From the NCBI RefSeq assembly GCF_900104705.1, contig NZ_LT629734.1, positions 992,001 through 1,056,000 of the forward strand: 64,000 nt of DNA. Direction: 5' to 3'. Shown piece by piece: positions 40,333 through 49,052 of the stretch. Both the position numbers and the translations under genes were made by a program. Each line of letters opens with the position of its first letter. Position 1 is the first letter of the stretch. The notes beneath the pieces were generated by a model. The model was not told the origin of the DNA, did no database searches, and worked only from the letters and a program-made list of their open reading frames with translations. Source of the DNA: Agrococcus carbonis (GTDB lineage: Bacteria; Actinomycetota; Actinomycetes; Actinomycetales; Microbacteriaceae).

Positions 40333-41697
40333 ATGACCGCGCTCCCCACCGACGCCGTGCCGACCCGCTCCGAGCGCCTCGACCGGCTGCCGTTCACGCG
40401 CAAGCACGGCCGGCTGCTCGGCACCGCCGGCATCGGCTGGGCGCTCGACGCGATGGACGTCGGCCTCATCGCCTTCGTCATCGCCGCGCTCGGCGAGCAG
40501 TGGGGGCTGACCGCGGGCGACAAGGGCTGGCTCGCGTCGATCGGCTTCGTCGGCATGGCGCTCGGCGCGACCTTCGGCGGCCTGCTCGCCGACCGGATCG
40601 GCCGCCGCAGCGTCTTCGCGCTCACCCTGCTCGTCTACGGCCTCGCGACCGGCGCATCCGCCCTCGTCGGCTCGCTCGCGGCGCTCATGGTGCTGCGCTT
40701 CGTCGTGGGGCTCGGCCTCGGCGCCGAGCTGCCGGTCGCGTCGACGCTCATCAGCGAGTTCGCGCCCAAGCGCATCCGCGGGCGCGTGGTCGTGTGGCTC
40801 GAGGCGTTCTGGGCGGTCGGCTGGATCGCCGCCGCCATCATCGGCACGTACGTCGTCGGCGCCTCCGACGACGGCTGGCGCTGGGGGCTCGCGATCGGCA
40901 TGGCTCCCGCGATCTTCTCGATCGTCATCCGCTGGGGCATGCCCGAGTCGGTGCGCTACCTCATGGCGAAGGGCCGCGTGCCCGAGGCCGAGCGCACCGT
41001 GCGGCAGTTCGAGGAGGCCGCGGGGGTGCCCGCCCCCGCCGCGCCGCCCGATCTGCCGCTCACCGGCGCGGTCGGGGTGACGGATGCGGCGGCCGCCGCA
41101 CCGTCGGAGCCCAAGGTGTCGATCTGGTCGCGCGCGCTCCGCGGCCGCACCGCCGCGCTCTGGACGGTGTGGTTCTGCATCAACTTCTCGTACTACGGGG
41201 CCTTCATCTGGATCCCGTCGCTCCTGCTCGCGCAGGGCTTCGCGCTCGTGCAGGCGTTCGAGTTCACGCTCATCATCACGCTCGCGCAGCTGCCCGGCTA
41301 CGCCGCCGCGGCGTTCCTCATCGAGCGGTGGGGGCGCCGCCCGACGCTCACCGTCTTCCTGATCGGCTCCGCATGCGCGGCTGCCTGGTACGGCACGGCG
41401 TCGACTGAGGCGATGATCATCGCCGCCGGCTGCACGCTCTCGTTCTTCAACCTCGGCGCGTGGGGCGCACTCTACGCCATCGGGCCGGAGCTCTACCCGA
41501 CGAACGTGCGCGGCACAGGCACCGGCGCGGCCGCCGGCTTCGGCCGCATCGCGTCGATCCTCGCGCCGCTCGCGGTGCCGGCCATCCTCGGCGTCGGCTC
41601 GCCGCTCGTGCTCTTCGGCGCCTTCGCGCTCGCCTTCGCGGTCGCGGCGATCGCCGCGTGGACGATCCCCGAGCAGCGGGGCCGCGCGCTCGAGTGA
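40333..41697 (+). CDS. MFS metabolite:H+ symporter
   Basis: 454 residues, 12 membrane helices. It shows GWALDAMDVGLIAFVIAAL at helix 1, motif A GGLLADRIGRRSVF, and the sugar-porter-style PESVRYLMAKGRVPEAERTV before a hydrophilic central loop. The second half has FLIERWGRRPTLTVF and GPELYPTNVRGTGTGAAAGFGR. This pattern fits the aromatic acid/niacin-type carriers related to NiaP. GAGAGG lies about 8 nt upstream of ATG 40333. No linked enzyme reveals the substrate. Confidence 0.87.
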   Translation: MTALPTDAVPTRSERLDRLPFTRKHGRLLGTAGIGWALDAMDVGLIAFVIAALGEQWGLTAGDKGWLASIGFVGMALGATFGGLLADRIGRRSVFALTLLVYGLATGASALVGSLAALMVLRFVVGLGLGAELPVASTLISEFAPKRIRGRVVVWLEAFWAVGWIAAAIIGTYVVGASDDGWRWGLAIGMAPAIFSIVIRWGMPESVRYLMAKGRVPEAERTVRQFEEAAGVPAPAAPPDLPLTGAVGVTDAAAAAPSEPKVSIWSRALRGRTAALWTVWFCINFSYYGAFIWIPSLLLAQGFALVQAFEFTLIITLAQLPGYAAAAFLIERWGRRPTLTVFLIGSACAAAWYGTASTEAMIIAAGCTLSFFNLGAWGALYAIGPELYPTNVRGTGTGAAAGFGRIASILAPLAVPAILGVGSPLVLFGAFALAFAVAAIAAWTIPEQRGRALE

Positions 41698-41701
41698 ACT
41701 C

Positions 41702-41742
41702 GGTCTCGTGACGCGTGCGCCTGCGGCGCGCGCTCCTCGACC
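41702..41742 (+). repeat. Family A intergenic element (copy 4)
   Basis: Begins GGTCTCGTGACGCG 5 nt after the MFS stop and ends CTCCTCGACC. 38 of its bases (41705-41742) are identical to 8997-9034. Possibly used as a 3' hairpin of the carrier mRNA. Confidence 0.75.
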
Positions 41743-41810
41743 TGCGGAGCCGGGGCCGCGCGCTCGGGCAGACCGGCAGCGCCCGGCGCGATGCCGCTGC
41801 TCGACGAGGA

Positions 41811-41898
41811 GGGTGGTCACGACGCGCCGTGCCGCGTCGCTCGCACCCGGCGTGTCGTGACCACCCTGCGCGGGGCGCGCGGCGTGTCGTGACCACCC
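41811..41898. repeat. Family C inverted/direct repeats (GTCGTGACCACCC)
   Basis: GGGTGGTCACGAC (41811-41823) faces two direct copies of its exact reverse complement, at 41854-41866 and 41886-41898 (32 bp apart). The surrounding 41743-41969 is non-coding GC-rich sequence. The core GTGGTCACGAC resembles the GGTCAC core of the 20-bp arrays but has a different spacing. Confidence 0.75.
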
Positions 41899-41969
41899 GG
41901 CGCTGCCTTGCCGGGCGTCGCGTCCAGCCGCCGCCCCGCGGGCTATGCGAGGCCGGCGGATGCGGTGGG

Positions 41970-43136
<1,167 letters not shown>

Positions 43137-43138
43137 GG

Positions 43139-44524
43139 TCATGCCTCCTTCGTCAGGTGGGCGAGCAGGTCGGCGCGCGAGAGCACGCCGACGGGGTGGG
43201 ATGCGTCGAGCACGAGCACGGCGTCGGCCGCGTCGAGCGCGCGGTGCAGCGCGTCGATCGGCTCGCCGGCGCCGATGACGGGCAGGCGCTCGCCGAGGTG
43301 CGCGGCGACACTCTCGTCGAGGGCGGCGCGGTCGGCTGCGACCAGCGCGAGCAGCTCGCGCTCGGCGACCGCGCCGGCGACCTCGCCGAGGCGCGCGGGC
43401 GGCTCGGCGCGCAGCACCGGGAGGGCCGGGAGGGCCGATTCCCGCAGCGCGGCGATGGCCTGCCGCACGGTGTGCTCGCCGCGCACGTGCGGGATGCTCG
43501 CGGCGTCGCGGCCGGTGCCCGCGAGCACGGCGGCCGCGGTCACGCCCTCGGCCTCCGCGGTGAAGCCGTGCCGGCGCATCCACTCGTCGGAGTACACCTT
43601 CTGCAGGTAGCCGCGGCCGGAGTCGGGCAGGATCACCACGACCACCGCGTCGGCGGGCAGCTCGCGCGCGACGCGCAGCGCGGCGACGACCGCCATGCCG
43701 CTCGAGCCGCCGACGAGCAGGCCCTCCTCGCGGGCGAGGCGCCGCGTCATCGCGAACGCCTCGGCGTCGTCGACCGCGAGCACCTCGTCGACGACGCTCG
43801 GGTCGTAGTTGCCCGGCCACATGTCCTCCCCCACGCCCTCGACGAGGTAGGGGCGGCCGGTGCCGCCGGAGTAGATCGACCCGTCGGGATCGGCGGCGAT
43901 CACGCGCACGGCGCCGTCGGATGCGCGCTTCACGAAGCGCCCGGTGCCCGTGATCGTGCCGCCCGTGCCCGCGCCGACGACGAGGTGGGTGAGGCGACCG
44001 GCCGTGTCGCGCCAGATCTCGGGGCCTGTCGTCGCCTCGTGCGCGCCGGGAGCGGCGGGGTTGAAGAACTGGTTGGGCTGATAGGCGCCCTCGATCTCGG
44101 CGGTGAGCCGGTCGGCGACGCCGTAGTAGCTCTCGGGGCTGTCGGGGGCGACGGCCGTGGGCGTGACGACCACCTCGGCGCCGTAGGCGCGCAGCGTCGC
44201 CATCTTGTCCTCGGCGACCTTGTCGGGGCAGACGAAGACGCAGCGGTAGCCCTTCTGCTGCGCGACGAGCGCGAGGCCGACGCCGGTGTTGCCGCTCGTC
44301 GGCTCGACGATCGTGCCGCCGGGGCGCAGCAGCCCCTTCGCCTCGGCGTCCTCGATCATCGCGAGCGCGATGCGGTCCTTGACGCTGCCGCCGGGGTTGA
44401 GGAACTCGACCTTCGCGAGCACCGTCGCGGCGATGCCGGCGGTCACCTTCGTCAGCCGCACGAGCGGGGTGTCGCCGATGGTCTCGAGGATCGAACCCGC
44501 GTATCGCATGCCGTCCGCTGCCAC
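43139..44524 (-). CDS. Cystathionine beta-synthase
   Basis: Condenses serine (or O-acetylserine) and homocysteine to cystathionine. 461 residues. The PLP-binding Lys49 is in NPGGSVKDRIAL, EPTSGNTGVGLALVA is the substrate/phosphate loop, and GAGTGGTITGTGRF binds PLP phosphate. Two CBS repeats fill the C-terminal third (VRGEHTVRQAIAAL and DASHPVGVLSRADLL), the usual regulatory module. No heme domain. Start GTG 44524 has TAGGCT at 44531-44536, 6 nt upstream: leaderless. ATG 44509 is an internal alternative. Confidence 0.92.
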   Translation of the reverse strand: MAADGMRYAGSILETIGDTPLVRLTKVTAGIAATVLAKVEFLNPGGSVKDRIALAMIEDAEAKGLLRPGGTIVEPTSGNTGVGLALVAQQKGYRCVFVCPDKVAEDKMATLRAYGAEVVVTPTAVAPDSPESYYGVADRLTAEIEGAYQPNQFFNPAAPGAHEATTGPEIWRDTAGRLTHLVVGAGTGGTITGTGRFVKRASDGAVRVIAADPDGSIYSGGTGRPYLVEGVGEDMWPGNYDPSVVDEVLAVDDAEAFAMTRRLAREEGLLVGGSSGMAVVAALRVARELPADAVVVVILPDSGRGYLQKVYSDEWMRRHGFTAEAEGVTAAAVLAGTGRDAASIPHVRGEHTVRQAIAALRESALPALPVLRAEPPARLGEVAGAVAERELLALVAADRAALDESVAAHLGERLPVIGAGEPIDALHRALDAADAVLVLDASHPVGVLSRADLLAHLTKEA

Positions 44525-44564
44525 CGGTCGAGCCTACCGCCGCCGCTCGCGGCATGATCGTGGG

Positions 44565-44966
44565 GTGGATGCGCGCAGGGAGCTGGTGGTCGAGCTCGTG
44601 CTGCGCTGCGTCGAGCTCGTACCGCCGGGGCGGGTCGCCTCGTACGGCACCATCGCGGGCATCTGCGGCATCGGCCCGCGCGAGGTCGGCTCGGTCATGC
44701 GGCACTACAGCCATGGCCTGCCGTGGTGGCGGATCACGAACCACGCGGGCGACTTCGGCGGCGACCTGCTGCAGCGCGCGCTCCCCCACTGGGAGGAGGA
44801 GGGGATCCGCGTGAAGCCCAACGGGCTCGGGTGCCGGTACGCCGACTACGCGGTCGACGCCGACGAGCTCGCGGCGCGCTGGCGCGAGGCGACGCGCGAC
44901 CTGCCGCGCGTGCAGCCGGCGCGCCGGCGCGCAGCCGGCCCCGACGCATCCGCCACCGCCCGCTGA
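44565..44966 (+). CDS. MGMT-family alkyltransferase-like protein (ATL)
   Basis: 133 residues with the O6-alkylguanine-DNA alkyltransferase DNA-binding fold: VPPGRVASYGTIAGICGIGPREVGSVMRHYS. Where true methyltransferases have the PCHR cysteine, this has GLPWWRITNHAGDF; Trp replaces the alkyl-acceptor Cys. That is the hallmark of ATL proteins, which mark alkylated bases for excision repair. GTG 44565 has CATGAT at 44553-44558, 6 nt upstream, so it may be leaderless. Diverges from cystathionine beta-synthase. Confidence 0.85.
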   Translation: MDARRELVVELVLRCVELVPPGRVASYGTIAGICGIGPREVGSVMRHYSHGLPWWRITNHAGDFGGDLLQRALPHWEEEGIRVKPNGLGCRYADYAVDADELAARWREATRDLPRVQPARRRAAGPDASATAR

Positions 44967-44975
44967 CCCGCGTCG

Positions 44976-45035
44976 TCGACCCCTTCGCCCGAAGTCGACC
45001 CGGTGCACCAGGTCCTGCTCGGTCGAAGGGGTCGA
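44976..45035. repeat. 12-bp inverted repeat between converging genes
   Basis: TCGACCCCTTCG (44976-44987) and CGAAGGGGTCGA (45024-45035), perfect arms with a 36-nt loop that itself holds CCCGAAGTCGACCCGGTGCACC. It lies between the ATL gene and the convergent ABC exporter and may act as a weak bidirectional terminator. Confidence 0.6.
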
Positions 45036-45096
45036 GTTCGCGATCGCCCGGGCGTAGCGAATGGCTCCCGGGTGGCGGCGGCTGCGCCGCCGTGCG

Positions 45097-46965
45097 TCAG
45101 CGGGTGGCCTGCTGCGCGAAGAGCGTCGCGTACGTGCCGCCGAGCTCGAGCAGGTCGTCGTGCGTGCCGCGCTCGACGATGCGGCCGCGGTCGATCACGA
45201 AGATCACGTCGGCGTGCCGGATGGTCGAGAGGCGATGCGCGATCGCGAGGGTCGTGCGGCCGCGGGCCGCCGCGTCGAGAGCCGTCTGCACGACGCGCTC
45301 CGAGACGGTGTCGAGCGCGCTCGTCGCCTCGTCGAGCACGAGCACCTCGGGATCCTTGAGCAGCACGCGCGCGATCGCGATGCGCTGCTTCTCGCCGCCC
45401 GAGAGCCGGTAGCCGCGCTCGCCGACGATCGTGTCGTAGCCGTCGGGGAAGCGCTGGATCGTGTCGTAGATGCTCGCGGCGCGCGCCGCGGCGTCGAGCT
45501 CGTCGTCGGTCGCGTCGGGCTTGGCGTAGCGCAGGTTCTCGCGGATGGATGCGTGGAAGAGGTACGGCTCCTGGCTCACGATCCCGATGTGGTCGGTGAG
45601 CGCGGCCGGGTCGAGCTCGCGCACGTCGACGCCCGCGAGCCGCACCGCGCCGGCGGTCACCTCGTGGAGCCGCGGCAGCAGATAGCCGATCGTCGTCTTG
45701 CCCGCGCCCGAGGGGCCGACGAACGCCGCGAAGGTGCCGGGCTCGAGCGCGAACGAGACGCCGTCGAGCGTGTTCGGCTCGCTCTCGCGCGCATCCGGGT
45801 AGCGGAACTCGACGTCGTCGAAGACGACCTCGCCGGCGCGCTCCCGCGGCAGCGGTTTCGGGTCGGCGGGCGGCTCGATCGCCGGCACGAGATCGAGGTA
45901 CTCGAAGATGCGGGCGAACAGGGCCGCGCTCGTCTGCAGGTCGAGCGCGACCCGCAGCAGGCCCATGAGCGGCATGAGCAGGCGCGCCTGCACCGTGGTG
46001 AACGCGACGAGCGTGCCCGCGGTGACGACCGCATCCGCCCCCGTCTCCAGCTGCCCCGTGATGAGGTAGCCCGCGAGCACGTAGATGACCGCCGGCAGGA
46101 TCGAGATGAAGATCGACACCATCGCGAAGAACGTCTGGCCGCTCATCGTGAGCCGCACCTGCAGGTCGATCTGCCGGTCGTTCTCGGCGCGGTAGCGGCG
46201 CGACTCGTCCTGCTGCCGGCCGAACGCCTTCGCGAGCAGGATGCCCGAGACCGACAGCGACTCCTGCGTGATCGCGGTCATCTCGCTCAGCGACTCCTGC
46301 GTCTGCGTGGCGATGCGCGCGCGCACCTGGCCGACGCGCCGCTGCAGCCACACGAGCAGCGGCGTCAGCAGCACCGCCGCGATCGTCAGCTGCCACGAGA
46401 GGATGAGCATCGTCACGAGGCTCGCGATGACGGTGACCGAGTTGCCGACGACCGACGAGACGGTGTTCGAGAGCACGCTCGCGACGCCGCCGACGTCGTT
46501 CTGCAGCCGCGACTGGATGACGCCCGTCTTCGTGCGGGTGAAGAACGCGAGCTCCATGCGCTGCAGGCGCTCGAAGAGGCTGTTGCGCAGCTCGCCCATC
46601 ACGCGGTTGCCGACCCGCGACGTGAGCCACACCTGCCAGATGCCCAGCAGGCTCGACGAGACCCACAGGGCGATCATGATGCCCACGAGCTGCCACAGGA
46701 GCCCGAGGTCGGGGCCGCCCTCGGGCGGGAAGAGCGCCTCGTCGAAGACGCGCTGCGTGAGCAGCGGCGGGAAGACCGCGATGGCCGCGACGACGAGCAC
46801 GAGCGCGATCACGAGCGCGAGCTGCGGGCGGTGCGGCGCGAAGAGGGCGAGGATGCGTCGGCCGAGGTCCGGCACGTCGGGGGCCGTCGCGTTGGCCTCG
46901 CGCTGCGCCGTCTCGTCGCGCATCGCCACGCGGGCTCCGCGCCCGCCGCCCATCCCCATGCTCAT
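45097..46965 (-). CDS. ABC exporter, fused permease-ATPase
   Basis: 622 residues; a half-transporter. Six membrane helices (about 45-345) with the export-type intracellular loops TKTGVIQSRLQNDV, then the nucleotide-binding domain: Walker A GPSGAGKTTIGYLL, Q-loop IVSQEPYLF, signature LSGGEKQRIAIARVL, Walker B VLVLDEATSALD and H-loop AIAHRLSTIRHAD. It probably exports a lipid, peptide or drug as a dimer. TACCCT at 46972-46977, 6 nt before ATG 46965, points to a leaderless mRNA. Confidence 0.94.
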   Translation of the reverse strand: MSMGMGGGRGARVAMRDETAQREANATAPDVPDLGRRILALFAPHRPQLALVIALVLVVAAIAVFPPLLTQRVFDEALFPPEGGPDLGLLWQLVGIMIALWVSSSLLGIWQVWLTSRVGNRVMGELRNSLFERLQRMELAFFTRTKTGVIQSRLQNDVGGVASVLSNTVSSVVGNSVTVIASLVTMLILSWQLTIAAVLLTPLLVWLQRRVGQVRARIATQTQESLSEMTAITQESLSVSGILLAKAFGRQQDESRRYRAENDRQIDLQVRLTMSGQTFFAMVSIFISILPAVIYVLAGYLITGQLETGADAVVTAGTLVAFTTVQARLLMPLMGLLRVALDLQTSAALFARIFEYLDLVPAIEPPADPKPLPRERAGEVVFDDVEFRYPDARESEPNTLDGVSFALEPGTFAAFVGPSGAGKTTIGYLLPRLHEVTAGAVRLAGVDVRELDPAALTDHIGIVSQEPYLFHASIRENLRYAKPDATDDELDAAARAASIYDTIQRFPDGYDTIVGERGYRLSGGEKQRIAIARVLLKDPEVLVLDEATSALDTVSERVVQTALDAAARGRTTLAIAHRLSTIRHADVIFVIDRGRIVERGTHDDLLELGGTYATLFAQQATR

Positions 46966-47007
46966 GGGCTGAGGGTATCGCCGCCGACCCCGTGATCCCC
47001 GCGCGGC

Positions 47008-47694
47008 TCAGACCGCGCGCGGCTCGAGCAGCGCGCGGTGGTGCACGATGCGCTCATGGCCGCAGGGTTCGCCGTGGCCGGGCAACAGGAGCGGCTGTGC
47101 GTGCTGCTCGAGGCGGTCGAGGGCGCGCAGCCATCCGCCCACGTCGGTCGATTCGTCGAGCTGCGGGTCGTCGGCGGTCTCGACGAGGTCGCCCGCGATC
47201 GTCACGCCGGCGGCGGGCACGTGGACGACGAGGTCGCCGCCGGTGTGGGCGGGCCCGAGGGGCTCGAGCTCGACCTCGAGCGCGCCGACGCGCAGGGTGC
47301 GCGGCGCGGCCACGGGCTCGCCGGGGATCACGATCGGGAGCGCGCGCACCGCATCCGCCACCTCGGGCGAGGCGAAGCCGAGCACCGCCTCGCGCTGCGC
47401 GTCACCGTGCTGGCGCAGCTCGGCGATGGCGGTCGGATGCGCGAGGCACGGCACGTCGTCGACGGCCGAGAGCGCGAAGCAGTGGTCCCAGTGCGCGTGG
47501 GTGATGACGACCGCGACGATGCGGTCGCCGCGCGCTTCGACCGCGGCTCGGAGCTCGGCCGCGCGCGCCGGCAGTGTGCCCGGGTCGACCACGAGGGCGT
47601 CGCCGCCGTCGGCGACGACCACGGCGTTCATCGCGGCCTCGGGCATCACCCAGCGCTCGACGCCCGGCGCGACCGGCAGCAGCTGGCTCGACAT
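47008..47694 (-). CDS. Metallo-beta-lactamase-fold hydrolase
   Basis: 228 residues. The zinc motif THAHWDH (about 100), His in GPAHTGGDLVV, Asp in IAGDLVE and the C-terminal LLPGHGEPC form the full two-metal set. The fold covers glyoxalase II-like thioesterases, lactonases and others, so the substrate is open. CATGCT at 47701-47706, 6 nt before ATG, suggests a leaderless start. It sits alone between the ABC exporter and the ribosomal protein terminator. Confidence 0.87.
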   Translation of the reverse strand: MSSQLLPVAPGVERWVMPEAAMNAVVVADGGDALVVDPGTLPARAAELRAAVEARGDRIVAVVITHAHWDHCFALSAVDDVPCLAHPTAIAELRQHGDAQREAVLGFASPEVADAVRALPIVIPGEPVAAPRTLRVGALEVELEPLGPAHTGGDLVVHVPAAGVTIAGDLVETADDPQLDESTDVGGWLRALDRLEQHAQPLLLPGHGEPCGHERIVHHRALLEPRAV

Positions 47695-47840
47695 GCCGCC
47701 AGCATGCCAGGCGGCTCGAGGCCGAGCCCGGATTCGCGCGCCTCAGCCCTCCCGCGTGGACGATCCACACGAGAGCGCTGAGCGGCGGGGATCTTCCGGG
47801 CCTCCTCGTCTGGTGCGCCGCCGAGGGCGGCTGGGCACGA

Positions 47841-47873
47841 CGAAGGGCCGCCCCCAGCGGGGACGGCCCTTCG
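47841..47873 (-). terminator. Terminator of rplJ-rplL
   Basis: CGAAGGGCCG and CGGCCCTTCG close a hairpin with an inner CCCC/GGGG pairing. On the minus strand the stem begins 18 nt after the rplL stop. A short TCGTCGTG follows; no T tract. Confidence 0.85.
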
Positions 47874-47890
47874 TGCTGAAGCGGGGAACG

Positions 47891-48280
47891 CTACTTGAGC
47901 GTCACCGTCGCGCCGGCCTCCTCGAGGTCGGCCTTGGCCTTCTCGGCGTCCTCCTTCTTCGCGCCCTCGAGCACGTTGGAGGGGGCACCGTCGACGAGGG
48001 CCTTGGCCTCGCCGAGGCCGAGCGACGTCAGCGCGCGGACGACCTTGATGACCTGGATCTTGGCCGAACCGGCCGACTCGAGGACGACGTCGAACTCCGT
48101 CTTCTCCTCCTCGGCGGGGGCCTCGGCGGCGCCACCGGCGGCCGGGGCCGCGGCGACCGCGACCGGAGCCGCAGCGGTGACCTCGAAGGTCTCCTCGAAC
48201 TTCTTCACGAACTCGCTGAGCTCGATGAGGGTGAGCTCCTTGAACTGCTCGAGCAGCTCGTCAGTCGACAGCTTTGCCAT
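47891..48280 (-). CDS. rplL: 50S ribosomal protein L7/L12
   Basis: 129 residues. N-terminal dimerisation helix ([27 protein letters not shown]), Ala-rich hinge ([19 protein letters not shown]), then the conserved C-terminal domain with [38 protein letters not shown]. It binds L10 as dimers and recruits translation GTPases. AAGGAG lies 6 nt before the ATG. It follows rplJ by 33 nt. Confidence 0.98.
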   Translation of the reverse strand: MAKLSTDELLEQFKELTLIELSEFVKKFEETFEVTAAAPVAVAAAPAAGGAAEAPAEEEKTEFDVVLESAGSAKIQVIKVVRALTSLGLGEAKALVDGAPSNVLEGAKKEDAEKAKADLEEAGATVTLK

Positions 48281-48313
48281 CGTCTTCTCCTTGTTGTTGG
48301 TACCGACCGGGCC

Positions 48314-48832
48314 TTACTCGGCCGCGGACTCCTGCTTCGCACGCAGCGCGTCGACCGCACGGGCGGCCTGCGCGACGGGCGCGTTGAACATGTAGGCAGC
48401 GCCGAACAGCGAGGCCTTGAAGGCACCGGCCAGCTTGGCCAGCAGCACCTCGCGGGACTCGAGATCGGCGAGCTTGTTGACGTCGTCGGTCGAGAGCGGG
48501 TTCCCGTCGAAGAAGCCGTTCTTGACCACGAGCGCCGGGTTCGCCTTGGCGAAGGCACGCAGCTCCTTCGCGACGGCGACCGGGTCGCCGTGCACGAATG
48601 CGATCGCAGAGGGGCCGACGAGGGTGTCGTCGAACGCCGTGATGCCGGCGTTGTTCGCTGCGATCTTGGTGAGCGTGTTCTTCACCACGGCGTACGTCGC
48701 GTGCTCACTGATCGAACGGCGCAGCGTCTTCAGCTGGCCGACGGTGAGACCGCGGTACTCGGTCAGCAGAACGGCGTTCGAGCTCTCGAAGAGGTTCGAG
48801 AGCTCGGCGACCGCAGCTTCCTTGTTCGCCAT
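48314..48832 (-). CDS. rplJ: 50S ribosomal protein L10
   Basis: 172 residues. Stalk base protein: [49 protein letters not shown] and the [19 protein letters not shown] middle, with a C-terminal L12-binding helix. AAGGAG is 5 nt before the ATG. A long structured leader (48871-49014) indicates autoregulation by the L10-L12 complex, as known for this operon. Confidence 0.98.
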   Translation of the reverse strand: MANKEAAVAELSNLFESSNAVLLTEYRGLTVGQLKTLRRSISEHATYAVVKNTLTKIAANNAGITAFDDTLVGPSAIAFVHGDPVAVAKELRAFAKANPALVVKNGFFDGNPLSTDDVNKLADLESREVLLAKLAGAFKASLFGAAYMFNAPVAQAARAVDALRAKQESAAE

Positions 48833-48870
48833 GGTGCTCCTTGCGTCATTGCTGGCTTCCCTGGCTCACA

Positions 48871-49014
48871 CATGAAAATGAGCTCCGGCGCACGCGCACG
48901 GAGCTCGGTCCTCGACGGGACATTCGCACCTGCGCGGGACGACGCTCTCACGAGCGAGCCTTCGGCTGCCGCGTGCCTTTCGAGCACACGCCAACGACCA
49001 GCGGTCTTTGGTAT
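48871..49014 (-). promoter_or_regulatory. L10 leader (autoregulatory mRNA element) with attenuator hairpin
   Basis: About 180 nt separate the promoter from rplJ. The RNA is highly structured, and includes the conserved-looking GCAGGTGCGAATGTCCCGTC segment and a terminal hairpin GAGCTCCG...CGGAGCTC (48880-48906) followed by ATTTTC. The general form matches L10 leaders of actinobacteria; the exact L10-binding kink-turn was not modelled. Confidence 0.65.
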
Positions 49015-49020
49015 GCGAAC

Positions 49021-49050
49021 AGACTACGGCACGGCGGATGCGCGGCGCAA
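49021..49050 (-). promoter_or_regulatory. rplJ-rplL promoter
   Basis: TTGCGC (49045-49050), an 18-nt spacer and TAGTCT (49021-49026) on the minus strand. It lies immediately after the stop of the histidine kinase gene and gives a start near 49014, at the upstream end of the leader. Confidence 0.65.
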
Positions 49051-49052
49051 GC

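Noticed and set aside
45061..46995. 644-residue plus-strand frame over the ABC exporter
   Set aside because: Antisense shadow, composed mainly of Arg, Asp, His, Glu and Leu.
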